A stretch of DNA of 64,000 bases from JAEULH01 sp963746275 (GCA_963746275.1 CAVVAX010000014.1:1-64000), one strand, 5' to 3'. Positions 1 through 12,638 are shown, numbered from the stretch's first letter. Translations and numbers: made by a program. The notes: a model not told the origin generated them from the letters alone.

Positions 1-5
1 AGGCG

Positions 6-407
6 ATGATCCCCGAGGAGGAGCGGGAGGGCCTGGATCCTTGCAACCCGCCGGAGAAGGTCAAGGCGTCCAATGCCTACGCCGAGCTCGAAACGGTTGT
101 GCGCAAGCACGGGTTCACGACCGGCGAACAATGGTGCCGAACGGCGAAGCGGGTCACTGCGGCTTATGCGGCGGTGAAGCTCGACGCTGAGGAGCCGCAG
201 TGGCGCGAGAAGATGAACGAGGTCCGCCAGCAGATCGAAATTGCGCCGAACCTCTCAGCGGAGCAGAAGGCCGAGCTGCTCAACCAGTTGGCCGCGACGA
301 CGGCCATGATTGGCGCGCAGCAGGCCCCGGAAGCGGACAAGGCTGTGGTCAGGGCGAAATTCGCCGAGATCGAGGCAGCGCTGAAGGAACTCTACCCGCA
401 GCAGTAG
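6..407 (+). CDS. Hypothetical protein, probably 5'-truncated
   Basis: A 133-residue reading frame with strongly acidic and alanine-rich helical composition, typical of a small soluble or periplasmic helical protein. I see no recognisable catalytic motif. The first ATG is only six bases into the window and no signal peptide follows it, so the true start, possibly with a signal peptide, may lie outside. The codon usage (G/C at third positions) matches a real gene here. It converges with the cell-wall hydrolase gene on the other strand. Function is unknown. Confidence 0.6.
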   Translation: MIPEEEREGLDPCNPPEKVKASNAYAELETVVRKHGFTTGEQWCRTAKRVTAAYAAVKLDAEEPQWREKMNEVRQQIEIAPNLSAEQKAELLNQLAATTAMIGAQQAPEADKAVVRAKFAEIEAALKELYPQQ

Positions 408-558
408 GGGTCGGCGCCGCCGTGGCTTCGGCGCACGGCCGGAGCAAGCGCGGCCGTCGCAGGAGGCAGACCGCCGCGCCCGCACCGCTGCGCGGCTACG
501 GCCTTCAGCAATCCAGGGCCTCGGCCCGGCTCGGGATACGCCAAGCGTCCGGCGTCGC

Positions 559-1388
559 CTAGCCGGTTTCGCCACGGTGGGCTTCGATCGTTCGGGCGGG
601 TCCGCGGTAGAACAGGTGCCGGCCGATCCGCATCGCCTGGGCCATGGTGCTGGCCCAAGGGGGCGAGACGTAGTCGGCGTGATACCACAACGCGCCCTGG
701 GTGGGATGGGGAGGTTGAGGAACAGCGCCGAGAAGGCGACGTGCTCGGCATCCCGCCAGGCCGCGTCATGACCAGGTTCGTTGCCCCGTCTGTCGCACAC
801 CCACGAGAACTGACAGCGGTGCAAGCCGAGCTCCTCGCCCTGGCGGACGACGCCGCAAATGGTGTTTGGGAAGTTAGGGTTCGCCACCCGGTTGAGGGTG
901 ACCGCCGCCACCGCCAGACGGCCGAGCGCCGGCTCCGAGCGCGCCTCCCAGTAGACGTTCAGCGCCAGGCAGCGAAGCTCAGCCTCCAGATCATCGCCGA
1001 CCCGTCGCGCCCAGCGGCCGGTCTTGGCCGGCGGCGTGGCGATCCACCCTGGCGTGGCGAACGCGGCCACCGTGCGGATGGCCGCTCGCGCCAGCGCGTC
1101 TTCGCCCGGCGCTGGCGACAGGATCGGAGTGCGCGGCTCGTCGAAGATGTAAGGGTCGCGCGGCGGCATCGGCATAGCGGCGATGGTCATACGGGCCGCG
1201 GGCCCGGGCTCTGGCGCGGGGGCCACCGCCGGCGGCGGCGGGAACTCGTGCGCGGCCAGGACCATCCGGTGCAGCCCGAAGCGTCCGGAGGTGGCGTCTT
1301 CTTCGCCATGCGCCGGTGCCACGGAAGCAAAAAGGAGTGGCACCACAGTCGGCAGCGCCAGGATGAAAGTATAAGAACAAAAGGTCAT
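559..1388 (-). CDS. Secreted cell-wall hydrolase (SleB/Hydrolase_2 family), frameshifted
   Basis: The protein starts with a hydrophobic signal peptide (about residues 1-28, ending near APAHG), followed by a proline-rich linker and a Hydrolase_2 domain. The domain begins near LRCLALNVYWEARSEP, where the conserved glutamate of the N-x-Y-x-E-A-R motif is visible, and continues through CQFSWVCD. At about 697-705 the frame breaks next to short C runs. The family's usual end, QGALWYHADYVSPPWA, continues in another frame to a stop at 559-561. Known role of the family: cleavage of peptidoglycan (lytic transglycosylase/amidase-like), in the periplasm. The break looks like a one-base indel. Confidence 0.75.
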
Positions 1389-1667
1389 GAGAGCTCATAA
1401 ACATCTGAATAAGGATCCGAAACGTCGATCCCCGCAGCATCGGCGAGGATCCTGGCGCCCCGGGCAACAATTGCGCCTTCAACAAAGACAACTTCACCGG
1501 CGGTGTCAACATCTTCCGGCCTCCGAAGATGCATTTCGCGTCGCTGCCTCTCGCCATTCCGGCGGGTGGGCCGGTTCGCCGGCAGCGCGCTTTCGACCTC
1601 TTTCTCGCTAAGCCCGCTGGCGTTCGGCTACACTCGCGGCGCGCATCGCTGGCGCTCGGGGAGCAAC

Positions 1668-2665
1668 ATGCTGAAGCATCCCTACCTCCTGTTCGTGGGC
1701 GACGCCCGCGACAAGCTGGCGGCGAAGTCGGCCGTCGGCGTCCTGCAGTGGCGGCCGGAACTCTGCGTCGGCCAGGTGCCGCTCGATGGCTGCCGGGTCT
1801 CCCTCGACCTGCCGGTGATGAGCGTCGCAGAGGCCGCCGCGGCGGGCGCGCGAACGCTGCTGATCGGCGTCGCCAATGCCGGCGGGACCATCCCGGGGCA
1901 CTGGATCGAGACGTTCGCGGCCGCCCTGCGCGCAGGGCTCGACCTCGCCAACGGCCTGCACGACCGGCTCACCGACATCCCCGACCTCGTCGCCCTGGCG
2001 GCGGCGAACGGCTGCCACCTGCACGATGTCCGCCATCCGCTCCGCACCTTCGGCGTCGGCACGGGTGAGCCGCGCTCCGGCCGGCGGCTGCTCACCGTCG
2101 GCACCGACTGCTCGGTCGGCAAGATGTACGCGACCCTGGCGCTGGAGCGGGAGATGCGCGCCCGCCGGCTAGCCTGCGACTTCCGCGCCACCGGCCAGAC
2201 CGGCATCTTCATCGCCGGCGCCGGCGTTGCCGTCGACGCGGTGGTCGCCGATTTCATCTCCGGCGCCGTCGAGTGGCTGGCCCGGCGGCGGCAGAGGATC
2301 ACTGGGACCTGATCGAGGGGCAGGGTTCGCTGTTTCACCCGTCCTTCGCCGGCGTGAGCCTCGGCCTGCTCCACGGCGCCCAGCCCGACGCCCTGGTCAT
2401 GTGCCACGAGCCTGTGCGAACCAGCATGCGCGGCCTGCCCAACCGGCCGCTTCCGGACGTCGCGGCCTGCATCGAGGCCAACGTCGCCGCGGCGCGGCTG
2501 ACCAGCTCCCGGGCCCGCTGCGTCGGCGTCGCCGTCAACACCAGCGAGATGCCAAAGGCGGAGGGCGAAGCCTATCTCGCCCGGCTCCAGGCTGAGCTTG
2601 GCCTGCCCTGCGTCGACCCGCTGAAGACCGGCGTTGCCGCCATCGCCGACCGCCTGCTTGACTGA
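1668..2665 (+). CDS. dgcN: DgcN-like protein (DUF1611), D-glutamate N-acetyltransferase, frameshifted
   Basis: About 332 residues, the usual length for DUF1611 proteins. The N-terminal part matches the family domain, and a P-loop GTDCSVGKM sits near residue 145, typical of its NTP-binding C-terminal domain. The frame slips near 2280-2290 in a GGCCCGGCGG context. Homology resumes at AEDHWDLIEGQGS, so one base is probably missing. The stop overlaps the ATG of the next gene (TGATG). Known: DgcN acts with DgcA in a D-glutamate degradation route in which D-Glu is N-acetylated and then racemised. The assignment rests on family plus adjacency to the dipeptide-epimerase-like partner. Confidence 0.75.
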
Positions 2666-3648
2666 TGCGGCGGCTCACAATTCGCCACGAGACCTGGCCG
2701 CTGGCTAGGCCCTTCGCCATCGCCCGGGGGACGAAAGCTGCGGCCGAGGTGGTGGTGGCCCAGATCGAGGACCAGGGCGGGATCGGCCGTGGCGAGTGCG
2801 TTCCGTATGCACGCTATGGCGAGACGGTCGAAGGCGTCATCGCGGCGATCCAGGCGTTTGCCGATGCCATTGCCGCCGGCATGAACCGCGAGGCGCTGCA
2901 GGCGGCACTGCCAGCCGGAGCCGCCCGCAACGCGTTGGACTGCGCGCTCTGGGATCTCGAGGCGAAACGGGCGTGCGTGCGCGTCTGGGCCCTGGCGGGG
3001 CTGGGCTCGCCGAAGCCGCTGCCGACGGCGACGACGCTGTCGCTGGACGCGCCGGAGCGGATGGCCGCCGCGGCCGCCAAAGCCGTGACCGGGGGTGCGA
3101 GCCTGCTGAAGGTCAAGGTCGGCGGCGAGGCCGTAATCGAGCGCGTGGCCGCGGTTCGGGCGGCAGCAGCCGATGCCCGGCTGGTCGTCGACGCCAACGA
3201 AGGCTGGACCTTGCAGATGCTGCAGCGGCTGGTGGGCCCGCTGCATGAGCTGGGCGTCGAGATGATCGAGCAGCCGTTGCCGGCGGGAAGGGATGGGGCT
3301 TTGGCCGGGTTCGCCTCGCCGGTCGCCCTGTGCGCCGACGAAAGCTTTCACACCATCGCCGAGCTCGACCGGCTCGAAGGCTACCGCATGGTCAACGTCA
3401 AGCTCGACAAGACCGGCGGGCTGAGCGCGGCGCTACCGCTCGCCGCGGTGGCGCAGGCACGGGGCCTCGCGGTGATGGTCGGCTGCATGGTCTCGACCTC
3501 GCTGGCCATGGCGCCGGCGACGCTGCTGGGCGAGGGGGCTTTGATCGTCGACCTCGACGGGCCCTTGTGGCTCGCCCGCGACCGCGAGCCGGCGCTTTCC
3601 TACGCCCGCGGCCTGGTCCATCCGCCGGACCCGGCGCTGTGGGGATAG
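2665..3648 (+). CDS. dgcA: DgcA-like N-acetyl-D-glutamate racemase / dipeptide epimerase (enolase superfamily)
   Basis: A 327-residue intact member of the mandelate racemase/muconate cycloisomerase group. The N-terminal capping domain spans about residues 1-120 and the TIM barrel the rest. The barrel shows the catalytic lysine motif LLKVKVG near residue 150, then metal-ligand acids in VVDANEGW, MIEQPLP and ADESF, and a second lysine in VNVKLDKTGG. This is the pattern of dipeptide epimerases. It overlaps dgcN by one base, implying translational coupling. In the DgcN-DgcA pathway it would racemise N-acetyl-D-Glu to the L form. An L-Ala-D/L-Glu epimerase role in murein recycling is the alternative. 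Confidence 0.8.
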   Translation: MRRLTIRHETWPLARPFAIARGTKAAAEVVVAQIEDQGGIGRGECVPYARYGETVEGVIAAIQAFADAIAAGMNREALQAALPAGAARNALDCALWDLEAKRACVRVWALAGLGSPKPLPTATTLSLDAPERMAAAAAKAVTGGASLLKVKVGGEAVIERVAAVRAAAADARLVVDANEGWTLQMLQRLVGPLHELGVEMIEQPLPAGRDGALAGFASPVALCADESFHTIAELDRLEGYRMVNVKLDKTGGLSAALPLAAVAQARGLAVMVGCMVSTSLAMAPATLLGEGALIVDLDGPLWLARDREPALSYARGLVHPPDPALWG

Positions 3649-3693
3649 CGGCGGCCGGTCCACGCAGCCGCCAGATTGGGCCGATCCGCGGCC

Positions 3694-4374
3694 TCAGCTT
3701 CGGCGCAGGACCGTCACCCGCATCGGCTGCTCAAACTCCCAGCCGTCTTCGCGCTGGATGGCGAGGCGGCGGAAGTTGGCGGCAATCTCTTCCTCCTGCT
3801 CCTCAAAGAGATCGCGGATGTGCGGGTTGATCGAGGTCAGCCGGTCGTGGAAGGCTTGGAAATCAGGAAAGAAGACGGTGTCGAGGTGGGTGAGATGCTT
3901 CTCCAGGAGCAGGCCGAACTCGGGGGCGAAGCGCAGCGCATCCTGAGCCCGTTGTCGCGCCACGGTCTCGTCATGGGCCGGCTGCATCAGCTCGAAATAC
4001 GGCCCCTCCGGCATCGGCTCGGAGATGTAGAGGATGCCACCCGAGCGCAGCACCCGCGCCGCCTCGCGCAACGCCTTCATCAACCCCTCGGCATCGACGT
4101 GATGGAGGCTGTTGAAATAGATGATGACGTCGGCCGAGCGGCTGGGAACCGGCAGGTCCTCGGCCAGCCCCTGGATGTAGTGCTCATCGGCCACCGGCTT
4201 GATCGAGCGGGCGCGGGCGAGCGCCTTCGGACTGACTTCGACGCCGGTGACGTGGGCGCCCCCGGCCGCCAGGAAGCGCGTCAGCCAGCCGTCACCGCAA
4301 CCTACGTCGATGACGGTGGCTTTGGCCAGGTTCAGGGTCTCCCCCATGATCGCTGTGCTGCTTCGCCTGTCCAT
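3694..4374 (-). CDS. Class I SAM-dependent methyltransferase
   Basis: A 226-residue protein with a Methyltransf_11-type Rossmann fold. Motif I is IDVGCGDGWLTRFLA (about residues 21-35), an acidic residue ends strand 2 (VTGVEVS), and later motifs are visible around DVIIYFNSLHHV and LRSGGILYISEP. The substrate cannot be inferred. It is convergent with dgcA and divergent from the acyl-CoA dehydrogenase gene, so it is probably transcribed alone. The C-terminal 80 residues are acidic and helical (EEQEEEIAANFRRL). Annotation as a generic methyltransferase is firm; anything more specific would be guesswork. Confidence 0.8.
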   Translation of the reverse strand: MDRRSSTAIMGETLNLAKATVIDVGCGDGWLTRFLAAGGAHVTGVEVSPKALARARSIKPVADEHYIQGLAEDLPVPSRSADVIIYFNSLHHVDAEGLMKALREAARVLRSGGILYISEPMPEGPYFELMQPAHDETVARQRAQDALRFAPEFGLLLEKHLTHLDTVFFPDFQAFHDRLTSINPHIRDLFEEQEEEIAANFRRLAIQREDGWEFEQPMRVTVLRRS

Positions 4375-4457
4375 GTCTCGCCCTGATATTCGCCCCTGGC
4401 GGCGGTGCCGCGGCGCTCGCTAAAACTGAGGTAGCCAGCTTTTACTGGATATGGCCC

Positions 4458-5609
4458 ATGAGGGAAACATTTGAAGATATTCGCGAAGGTGTCCGTGCGC
4501 TCTGCGCCGGCTTCCCCGGTGACTACTGGCGCCGGCTCGACGAGGAGCGCGCATACCCGAGTGCCTTCGTCAGCGCATTAACCGAGGCTGGGTACCTCGC
4601 CGCCCTGATCCCGGAAGCCTATGGCGGTAGCGGCCTGCCTCTCGCCGCCGCGGCGGCGATCATGGTGGAGATCCAGAAGAGCGGCTGCAACGGCGCCGCC
4701 TGCCACGCGCAAATGTACACCATGGGCACCGTGCTGCGCCACGGCAGCGAGGCGCAGAAGCAGGCGGTCCTGCCGAAAATCGCCGATGGCTCGCTCAGGC
4801 TGCAGGCGTTCGGGGTGAGCGAGCCCACCAGCGGCACCGACACCAGCCGGATCCGCACCACCGCGGTGCGCGACGGCAACGAGTATATCATCAACGGCCA
4901 GAAGGTGTGGACGTCGCGGGCCGAGCACTCTGACCTGCTGCTCCTGCTCGCCCGGACGACGCCGCGCGACCAGGCCGCCCGGCCGCACGACGGCATGTCG
5001 GTGTTCCTGGTCGATCTCCGCGAGGCCGCAGGCCGGGGCCTCACAATCAAGCCGATCCGGGCCATGATCAACCACCACACGACCGAACTCTTCTTCGACG
5101 AGCTCAGGATCCCGGCCGACACCCTGATCGGCGAGGAGGGCAGGGGCTTTCGCTACATTCTCGACGGGATGAACGCCGAGCGCATCCTGATCGCCGCTGA
5201 GTGCGTCGGCGACGCCCGCTGGTTCATCGGCAAGGCCAGCGCTTATGCCTGCGAGCGGGTCGTCTTCGGCCGGCCCATCGGCCAGAACCAAGGCATCCAG
5301 TTCCCCATCGCCCGGGCCTACGCGGCAACGGAAGCCGCGAGCCTGATGGTCGAGCGCGCCGCCGGCCTGTTCGATGCCGGCGCGCCCTGCGGGGCGGAGG
5401 CGAACATGGCCAAGCTGCTTGCCGCCGATGCCTCGTGGCAGGCCGCGGACATGTGCCTGCAGACCCACGGCGGCTTCGGCTTCGCCACGGAGTACGACGT
5501 CGAGCGGAAGTTCCGCGAAACCCGGCTCTACCAGATCGCGCCGATCTCGACCAACCTGATCCTGGCCTACCTCGCCGAGCACGTCCTCGCCCTGCCGCGG
5601 TCGTACTGA
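4458..5609 (+). CDS. Acyl-CoA dehydrogenase family protein
   Basis: A 383-residue flavoprotein with the standard three-part acyl-CoA dehydrogenase layout. The N-terminal helical domain carries AALIPEAYGGSGLPL. The middle beta domain carries FGVSEPTSGTDTSRI, contacting FAD and substrate. The C-terminal helical domain includes the family signature QTHGGFGFATEYDVERKFRE. Full length and intact. Expected role: FAD-dependent alpha,beta-dehydrogenation of an acyl-CoA in the cytoplasm, with electrons passed to ETF. Chain length or branch specificity cannot be read from the sequence, and no beta-oxidation or amino-acid catabolism partners are adjacent. Confidence 0.85.
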   Translation: MRETFEDIREGVRALCAGFPGDYWRRLDEERAYPSAFVSALTEAGYLAALIPEAYGGSGLPLAAAAAIMVEIQKSGCNGAACHAQMYTMGTVLRHGSEAQKQAVLPKIADGSLRLQAFGVSEPTSGTDTSRIRTTAVRDGNEYIINGQKVWTSRAEHSDLLLLLARTTPRDQAARPHDGMSVFLVDLREAAGRGLTIKPIRAMINHHTTELFFDELRIPADTLIGEEGRGFRYILDGMNAERILIAAECVGDARWFIGKASAYACERVVFGRPIGQNQGIQFPIARAYAATEAASLMVERAAGLFDAGAPCGAEANMAKLLAADASWQAADMCLQTHGGFGFATEYDVERKFRETRLYQIAPISTNLILAYLAEHVLALPRSY

Positions 5610-5660
5610 GGCGGAGAGCCGACCAGAGCGGCGCGTGGCAGCGGGCACATGTTCACGAAA

Positions 5661-5676
5661 TGTTTCACGTGAAACA
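5661..5676. promoter_or_regulatory. parS: parS centromere site (ParB binding), perfect palindrome
   Basis: The 16-base palindrome TGTTTCACGTGAAACA is identical to the general bacterial parS consensus. It lies in the 510-base gap (5610-6119) between the acyl-CoA dehydrogenase and purC, which otherwise holds only a short dispersed palindrome and no convincing gene. Known: ParB spreads from such sites, which cluster near the replication origin. parA, parB and gidAB are not in the window. Confidence 0.9.
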
Positions 5677-5974
5677 CGACGGTGTGGATCCGGCAATCGG
5701 TTCCCTCTGAGGTTGCCGCGCCCGCCCGCCAGAGCGCTCCAGCTTCGGGTTGTACAAGCCTAAGAGGACGTCATCGCGACCGCGCGCTTAGCGAAGCGGG
5801 TGGCGACGTAGGGAGGGTGAGCCGCAGGCGTAACCCGCCGCATTGACTCGTGGAGGCGGCGGTCCGGCTTCGCCGTGACCCGCGCCACGGCTTCGGAGGC
5901 TTTGTCTCCCTGCAATGAAGAACATGCAAGAATAAAAAGAAGCTGTCTTTACGCGGCGTCTTAGGCGGCGTCCG

Positions 5975-6004
5975 TGGATGACCGGAACAAGTCCGGTCAT
6001 GACG
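5975..6004. repeat. Short dispersed palindrome, family B
   Basis: An imperfect inverted repeat built on TGGATGACCGG / CCGGTCATGACG around an AACAAGT centre. Related copies occur at 17568-17597, 18014-18044, 52422-52450 (opposite orientation), 55311-55340 and 55401-55431, all intergenic. It resembles REP-type elements. Confidence 0.6.
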
Positions 6005-6119
6005 ATGGAAAGATAATATTGAGGCGCGCTACCCTTTCTGTTTCGGCCACGGCCGCACTTCAAACGACCAAAGCGTCGTTGTGGGCCGTTCCCATCTTGC
6101 GATTCGGCAACTGGCCGGC

Positions 6120-7106
6120 TTACAGCGTCCGGCGGATGTTGGCGAGGATGCGCTCGCGGATGGGGGTGGCGGCGTCGGGAGGAGAGAAGGCCGCGCCGGT
6201 CACCGTCTCGAACAGGGTGATGTAGCGCTCCGCGAACTCGACCAGCGTGTCGTCCGGGATGGGCGGGATTGGCTCGCGGTAGGGGTCGCAGCGGGCGCTG
6301 ATCCAGCGGCGGAGGAAGTCCTTGTCCAGGCTTTCCGGATCGAGGCCGGCCTCGAAGCGCTCGGCGTAGCTTGAAGCCAGCCAGTAGCGGCTGCTGTCGG
6401 GGGTGTGGATCTCGTCGGCGAGCGTGATCGTGCCCCGCTCGTCGACGCCGAACTCGTACTTGGTGTCGACAAGGATCAGCCCGTTGGCCGCGGCGATCTC
6501 CCGGCCGCGGGCGAAGAGCGAGAGCGCCGTCGCCTCCAGCGCCTGCCATTGCTCGTCGCTGACCAGGCCGCGGGCGACGACCTCCGCCGGGCTCAGCGGC
6601 AGGTCGTGGCCGCCGGCGTCGGCCTTGGTCGTGGGCGTCAGCACCGTCCGCGGCAGCTTCTCGTGCCGGCGCAGACCGTCCGGGAGGCGGAGGCCGTACA
6701 TGTCCCGCCGGCCGGCCTCGTACATCGGCCAGATGGAGGTGGCGGTGGTGCCGGTGAGGTAGTCGCGCACCACGATCTCGACGGGGAGCATCCGCAGCGT
6801 GCGGGCGAGGAGCACGTTGGGATCGGGATAGGCGACGACGTGGTTGGCGACGATGTCCTCGGTCGCCTCGAACCAGAACCGCGCCGTCTGCGTCAGCACC
6901 TGGCCCTTGAACGGCACGGCGGCGAGGATCTGGTCGAAGGCGCTCTGCCGGTCGGTGGCGACGATGATCCGCCGGCCGTCGGCGAGGTCGTAGTTGTCGC
7001 GCACCTTGCCGCGGGCGTAGCGGCCGGGCAGCTCGGGAAAGTGCGCGTCGGTGAGAACGTCAGCGAGACGCGCCTCGATCAGCGCGCGGCGCTCGGTGTC
7101 GGCCAC
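6120..7106 (-). CDS. purC: SAICAR synthase (phosphoribosylaminoimidazole-succinocarboxamide synthase)
   Basis: A 328-residue enzyme of purine biosynthesis that joins CAIR and aspartate using ATP. Diagnostic segments are ARGKVRDNYDL near the N-terminus, ATDRQSAFDQ, PVEIVVRDYLTGTT and LVDTKYEFG. The length fits the longer, roughly 300-residue form of the enzyme rather than the 240-residue form. It is the last gene of a minus-strand run carA-carB-greA-purC and follows greA by eight bases, suggesting co-transcription. Intact. Confidence 0.92.
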   Translation of the reverse strand: MADTERRALIEARLADVLTDAHFPELPGRYARGKVRDNYDLADGRRIIVATDRQSAFDQILAAVPFKGQVLTQTARFWFEATEDIVANHVVAYPDPNVLLARTLRMLPVEIVVRDYLTGTTATSIWPMYEAGRRDMYGLRLPDGLRRHEKLPRTVLTPTTKADAGGHDLPLSPAEVVARGLVSDEQWQALEATALSLFARGREIAAANGLILVDTKYEFGVDERGTITLADEIHTPDSSRYWLASSYAERFEAGLDPESLDKDFLRRWISARCDPYREPIPPIPDDTLVEFAERYITLFETVTGAAFSPPDAATPIRERILANIRRTL

Positions 7107-7114
7107 CGGCCGGC

Positions 7115-7591
7115 TCAGGCGCCGTAGGCGATCTTGACCACCTCGTAGGACTTGTAGCCCCGCGGCGTCGTTACCTCGACGATGTCGCCGAGCTTCTTGC
7201 CGATGAGCGCGCGTCCTAGCGGCGAGGTGATGGAGAGCCTGCCGGCGCCGGCGTCCGCCTCGTGGCTGCCGACGATGCGGTAGGTGGATTCATCCTCCGT
7301 GTCCTCGTCGGCGAGGAGCACGGTGGCGCCGAAACGGATGACGTCGTCGTTCAGGTGCGAGGTGTCGATCGCTTCGGCGCGGCTAATGATGTCCTCGAGC
7401 TCGGCGATCCGGCCTTCGATGAAGCTCTGCCGCTCGCGCGCCGCGTGGTACTCGGCGTTCTCCGAGAGGTCGCCGTGCTCGCGCGCCTCGGCCAGCGCCC
7501 GGATCACCGCTGGGCGCTCCTGGCTGCGGAGCCGGCGCAGCTCAACTTCGAGCTGTCCCAAGCCCTCGGGTGTCATCGGGATCTTATCCAT
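7115..7591 (-). CDS. greA: Transcription elongation factor GreA
   Basis: 158 residues, the normal GreA length. The N-terminal part is an antiparallel coiled coil (about residues 1-75, with LRRLRSQERPAVI and SENAEYHAARERQ). The acidic tip motif DLSENAEYHA is present; it is known to reach the RNA polymerase active site and stimulate cleavage of backtracked RNA. The C-terminal FKBP-like domain ends with SPLGRALIGKKLGD. It sits between carB and purC on the same strand; greA beside carAB is common in alphaproteobacteria. Confidence 0.95.
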   Translation of the reverse strand: MDKIPMTPEGLGQLEVELRRLRSQERPAVIRALAEAREHGDLSENAEYHAARERQSFIEGRIAELEDIISRAEAIDTSHLNDDVIRFGATVLLADEDTEDESTYRIVGSHEADAGAGRLSITSPLGRALIGKKLGDIVEVTTPRGYKSYEVVKIAYGA

Positions 7592-7683
7592 TAGGCCTGC
7601 CTCGTCTATCCGAAGAGCCAGCCCCGAGCCGGGCCCGCGTAGCGCGCAGGGCCGGCCTGCCGGGACCGGGCGAGAAAGAGACT

Positions 7684-10929
<3,246 letters not shown>

Positions 10930-11024
10930 GGGCCCTGTGGCGGAAAGCGCCCGAGCCCATCGCCCCGGCGCGGGTGGCGAGGCTAGCGCAGAATGCGAGT
11001 AGGTTGAACCACAACAAAGAAGTC

Positions 11025-11110
11025 GTCATTGCGAGGAGGCGCAAGCCGACGAAGCAATCCAGAACTCTTTTGCTCTGGATCGCCACGCCGCTGCGCGGCT
11101 CGCGATGACG
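11025..11110. repeat. Long dispersed palindromic repeat, family A (copy 1)
   Basis: An imperfect palindrome beginning GTCATTGCGAGGAGGC and ending GCGGCTCGCGATGACG, with arms meeting at AATCCAGA/TCTGGAT. It occupies the carA-carB gap. Other copies: 17874-17956, 18057-18100 (half), 55148-55235 and 58611-58701. Confidence 0.75.
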
Positions 11111-11149
11111 TTGTTTTCGGCTTTGTCGTCGACGTCATCGCAAAGCGCT

Positions 11150-12358
11150 CTAGCCGGGGTGCGACGACATGAGGCGGACGAAATCGTCGAACAGGTAGTG
11201 GCTGTCCTGGGGACCCGGCGAGGCTTCGGGATGATACTGGACGGCGAAGGCCGGAATGCCTTCGACGCGGAAGCCCTCGTTCGTGCCGTCGAACAGGGAG
11301 ACGTGGGTCTCGACCACGTGCGCCGGCAGGGTCTGGCGATCCACCGAGAAGCCGTGGTTCTGGCTGGTGATCTCGACCCGGCCGGTCTCCAGGTTCTTCA
11401 CCGGCTGGTTGGCGCCGCGGTGGCCGAGGTGAAGCTTATAGGTCTTCGCGCCCAGGGCCAGCGCGAGGAGCTGGTGGCCGAGGCAGATGCCGAAGATCGG
11501 CATCCCGCGCTCCAGAAGCGCCCGGATGATCGGCACCGCATACTCGCCGGTGGCCGCCGGATCGCCGGGGCCGTTGGAGAGGAACACCCCGTCCGGCTGG
11601 TGGCGGAGGATGGCCTCGAGATCGGCGTCGCCGGGAACGACGGTGACGCGGCACCCCGATGCGGCAAGGCAGCGGAGGATGTTTCGCTTCGCCCCGTAAT
11701 CGATGGCGACGACGTGATGGCGCGGGGCCTCCTGCCGGCCGTAGCCGCCGTCCAGCGCCCAGGTGGTCTCGTCCCAGCTATAGGGCTGGCGGCACATGAC
11801 CTCCTTGGCGAGGTCCATCCCTTCCAGCCCCGGCCACTGGTCGGCCATGAAGCGAAGCGCGCCGATGTCGATGGCCTCGTCGTCCGGCGCGTGGATCAAG
11901 GCGCCCTTGGGCGCGCCGCCGTCGCGCACCCGCCGGGTCAGCCGCCGGGTGTCGATGCCGGTGATGCCGACCAGGTCGTACGACTTCAGCCATTCGGCCA
12001 GGTGACCGCCGGCGCGCCAGTTGGCGGGATCGGTGATCGGCGCGCGCAGGATGCAGCCGCGCACGGCCGGCGTCGTGCTCTCCACGTCCTCGGCGTTGAC
12101 GCCGACGTTGCCGATGTGCGGGAAGGTGAAGGTGATGATCTGCCCGGCGTAGGACGGATCGGTCATGATCTCCTGGTAGCCGGTGATCGCGGTGTTGAAG
12201 CAAATCTCGCCGATGGCGACACCCGGCGCGCCGACGCCGTGGCCCCAGAAGACGGTTCCGTCTTCGAGCACCAGTGCCGCGTTGCAGCCGCCGGGCGGCC
12301 GCACCTGCCCGGCCAGGCGCGAGGGCGCGGCGTCGAGGTCGCTCGAAAGATCAACCAC
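11150..12358 (-). CDS. carA: Carbamoyl-phosphate synthase small subunit
   Basis: 402 residues, intact. The N-terminal CPSase_sm domain (LVLEDGTVFWGHGVG, GEICFNTAITGYQEI) is followed by a class I glutamine amidotransferase domain. The latter has the nucleophile elbow PIFGICLGHQLLALA (catalytic Cys) and a C-terminal histidine/glutamate segment FAVQYHPEASPGP. It hydrolyses glutamine and feeds ammonia to CarB. It is the first gene of the minus-strand carA-carB-greA-purC run and is divergent from yqeY; the 280 bases between them presumably carry both promoters, though I see no strong match. Confidence 0.95.
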   Translation of the reverse strand: MVDLSSDLDAAPSRLAGQVRPPGGCNAALVLEDGTVFWGHGVGAPGVAIGEICFNTAITGYQEIMTDPSYAGQIITFTFPHIGNVGVNAEDVESTTPAVRGCILRAPITDPANWRAGGHLAEWLKSYDLVGITGIDTRRLTRRVRDGGAPKGALIHAPDDEAIDIGALRFMADQWPGLEGMDLAKEVMCRQPYSWDETTWALDGGYGRQEAPRHHVVAIDYGAKRNILRCLAASGCRVTVVPGDADLEAILRHQPDGVFLSNGPGDPAATGEYAVPIIRALLERGMPIFGICLGHQLLALALGAKTYKLHLGHRGANQPVKNLETGRVEITSQNHGFSVDRQTLPAHVVETHVSLFDGTNEGFRVEGIPAFAVQYHPEASPGPQDSHYLFDDFVRLMSSHPG

Positions 12359-12638
12359 CGCGAGCGGCTCCGCCCGGTCCGGCCGGTGACGAGGATTGCA
12401 TCGGTTGTGGGGTCAAGGTGGCGCGCCAGTCGTCGTTCTGCGGTCGTTCTGCAGGCCTCGCGGGAGATAGGCGCAAACGCCATGTCCGTCAACCCCGCCT
12501 GGCCAAGCGCAGCCCCGCGCCGGGCCGCGGCGCGCGCGAGGAGCGCCGCCGGACCGGAAGTCGCCCCGGTACGGTCCTTGATTGCCGGCGGCGGGACGCC
12601 TATAGACTCCGCCACTCTTCGCGGACGGAGGCAGGAGC

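Noticed and set aside
1389..1667. Coding remnant around 1470-1530 (N-N-C-A-F-N-K-D-N-F-T-G-G)
   Set aside because: Short, without start, family or codon support; too weak to list as a gene.
5680..5695. DnaA box beside parS (GTGTGGATCC)
   Set aside because: Only seven of nine positions fit TTATCCACA on the reverse strand and no second box is near.
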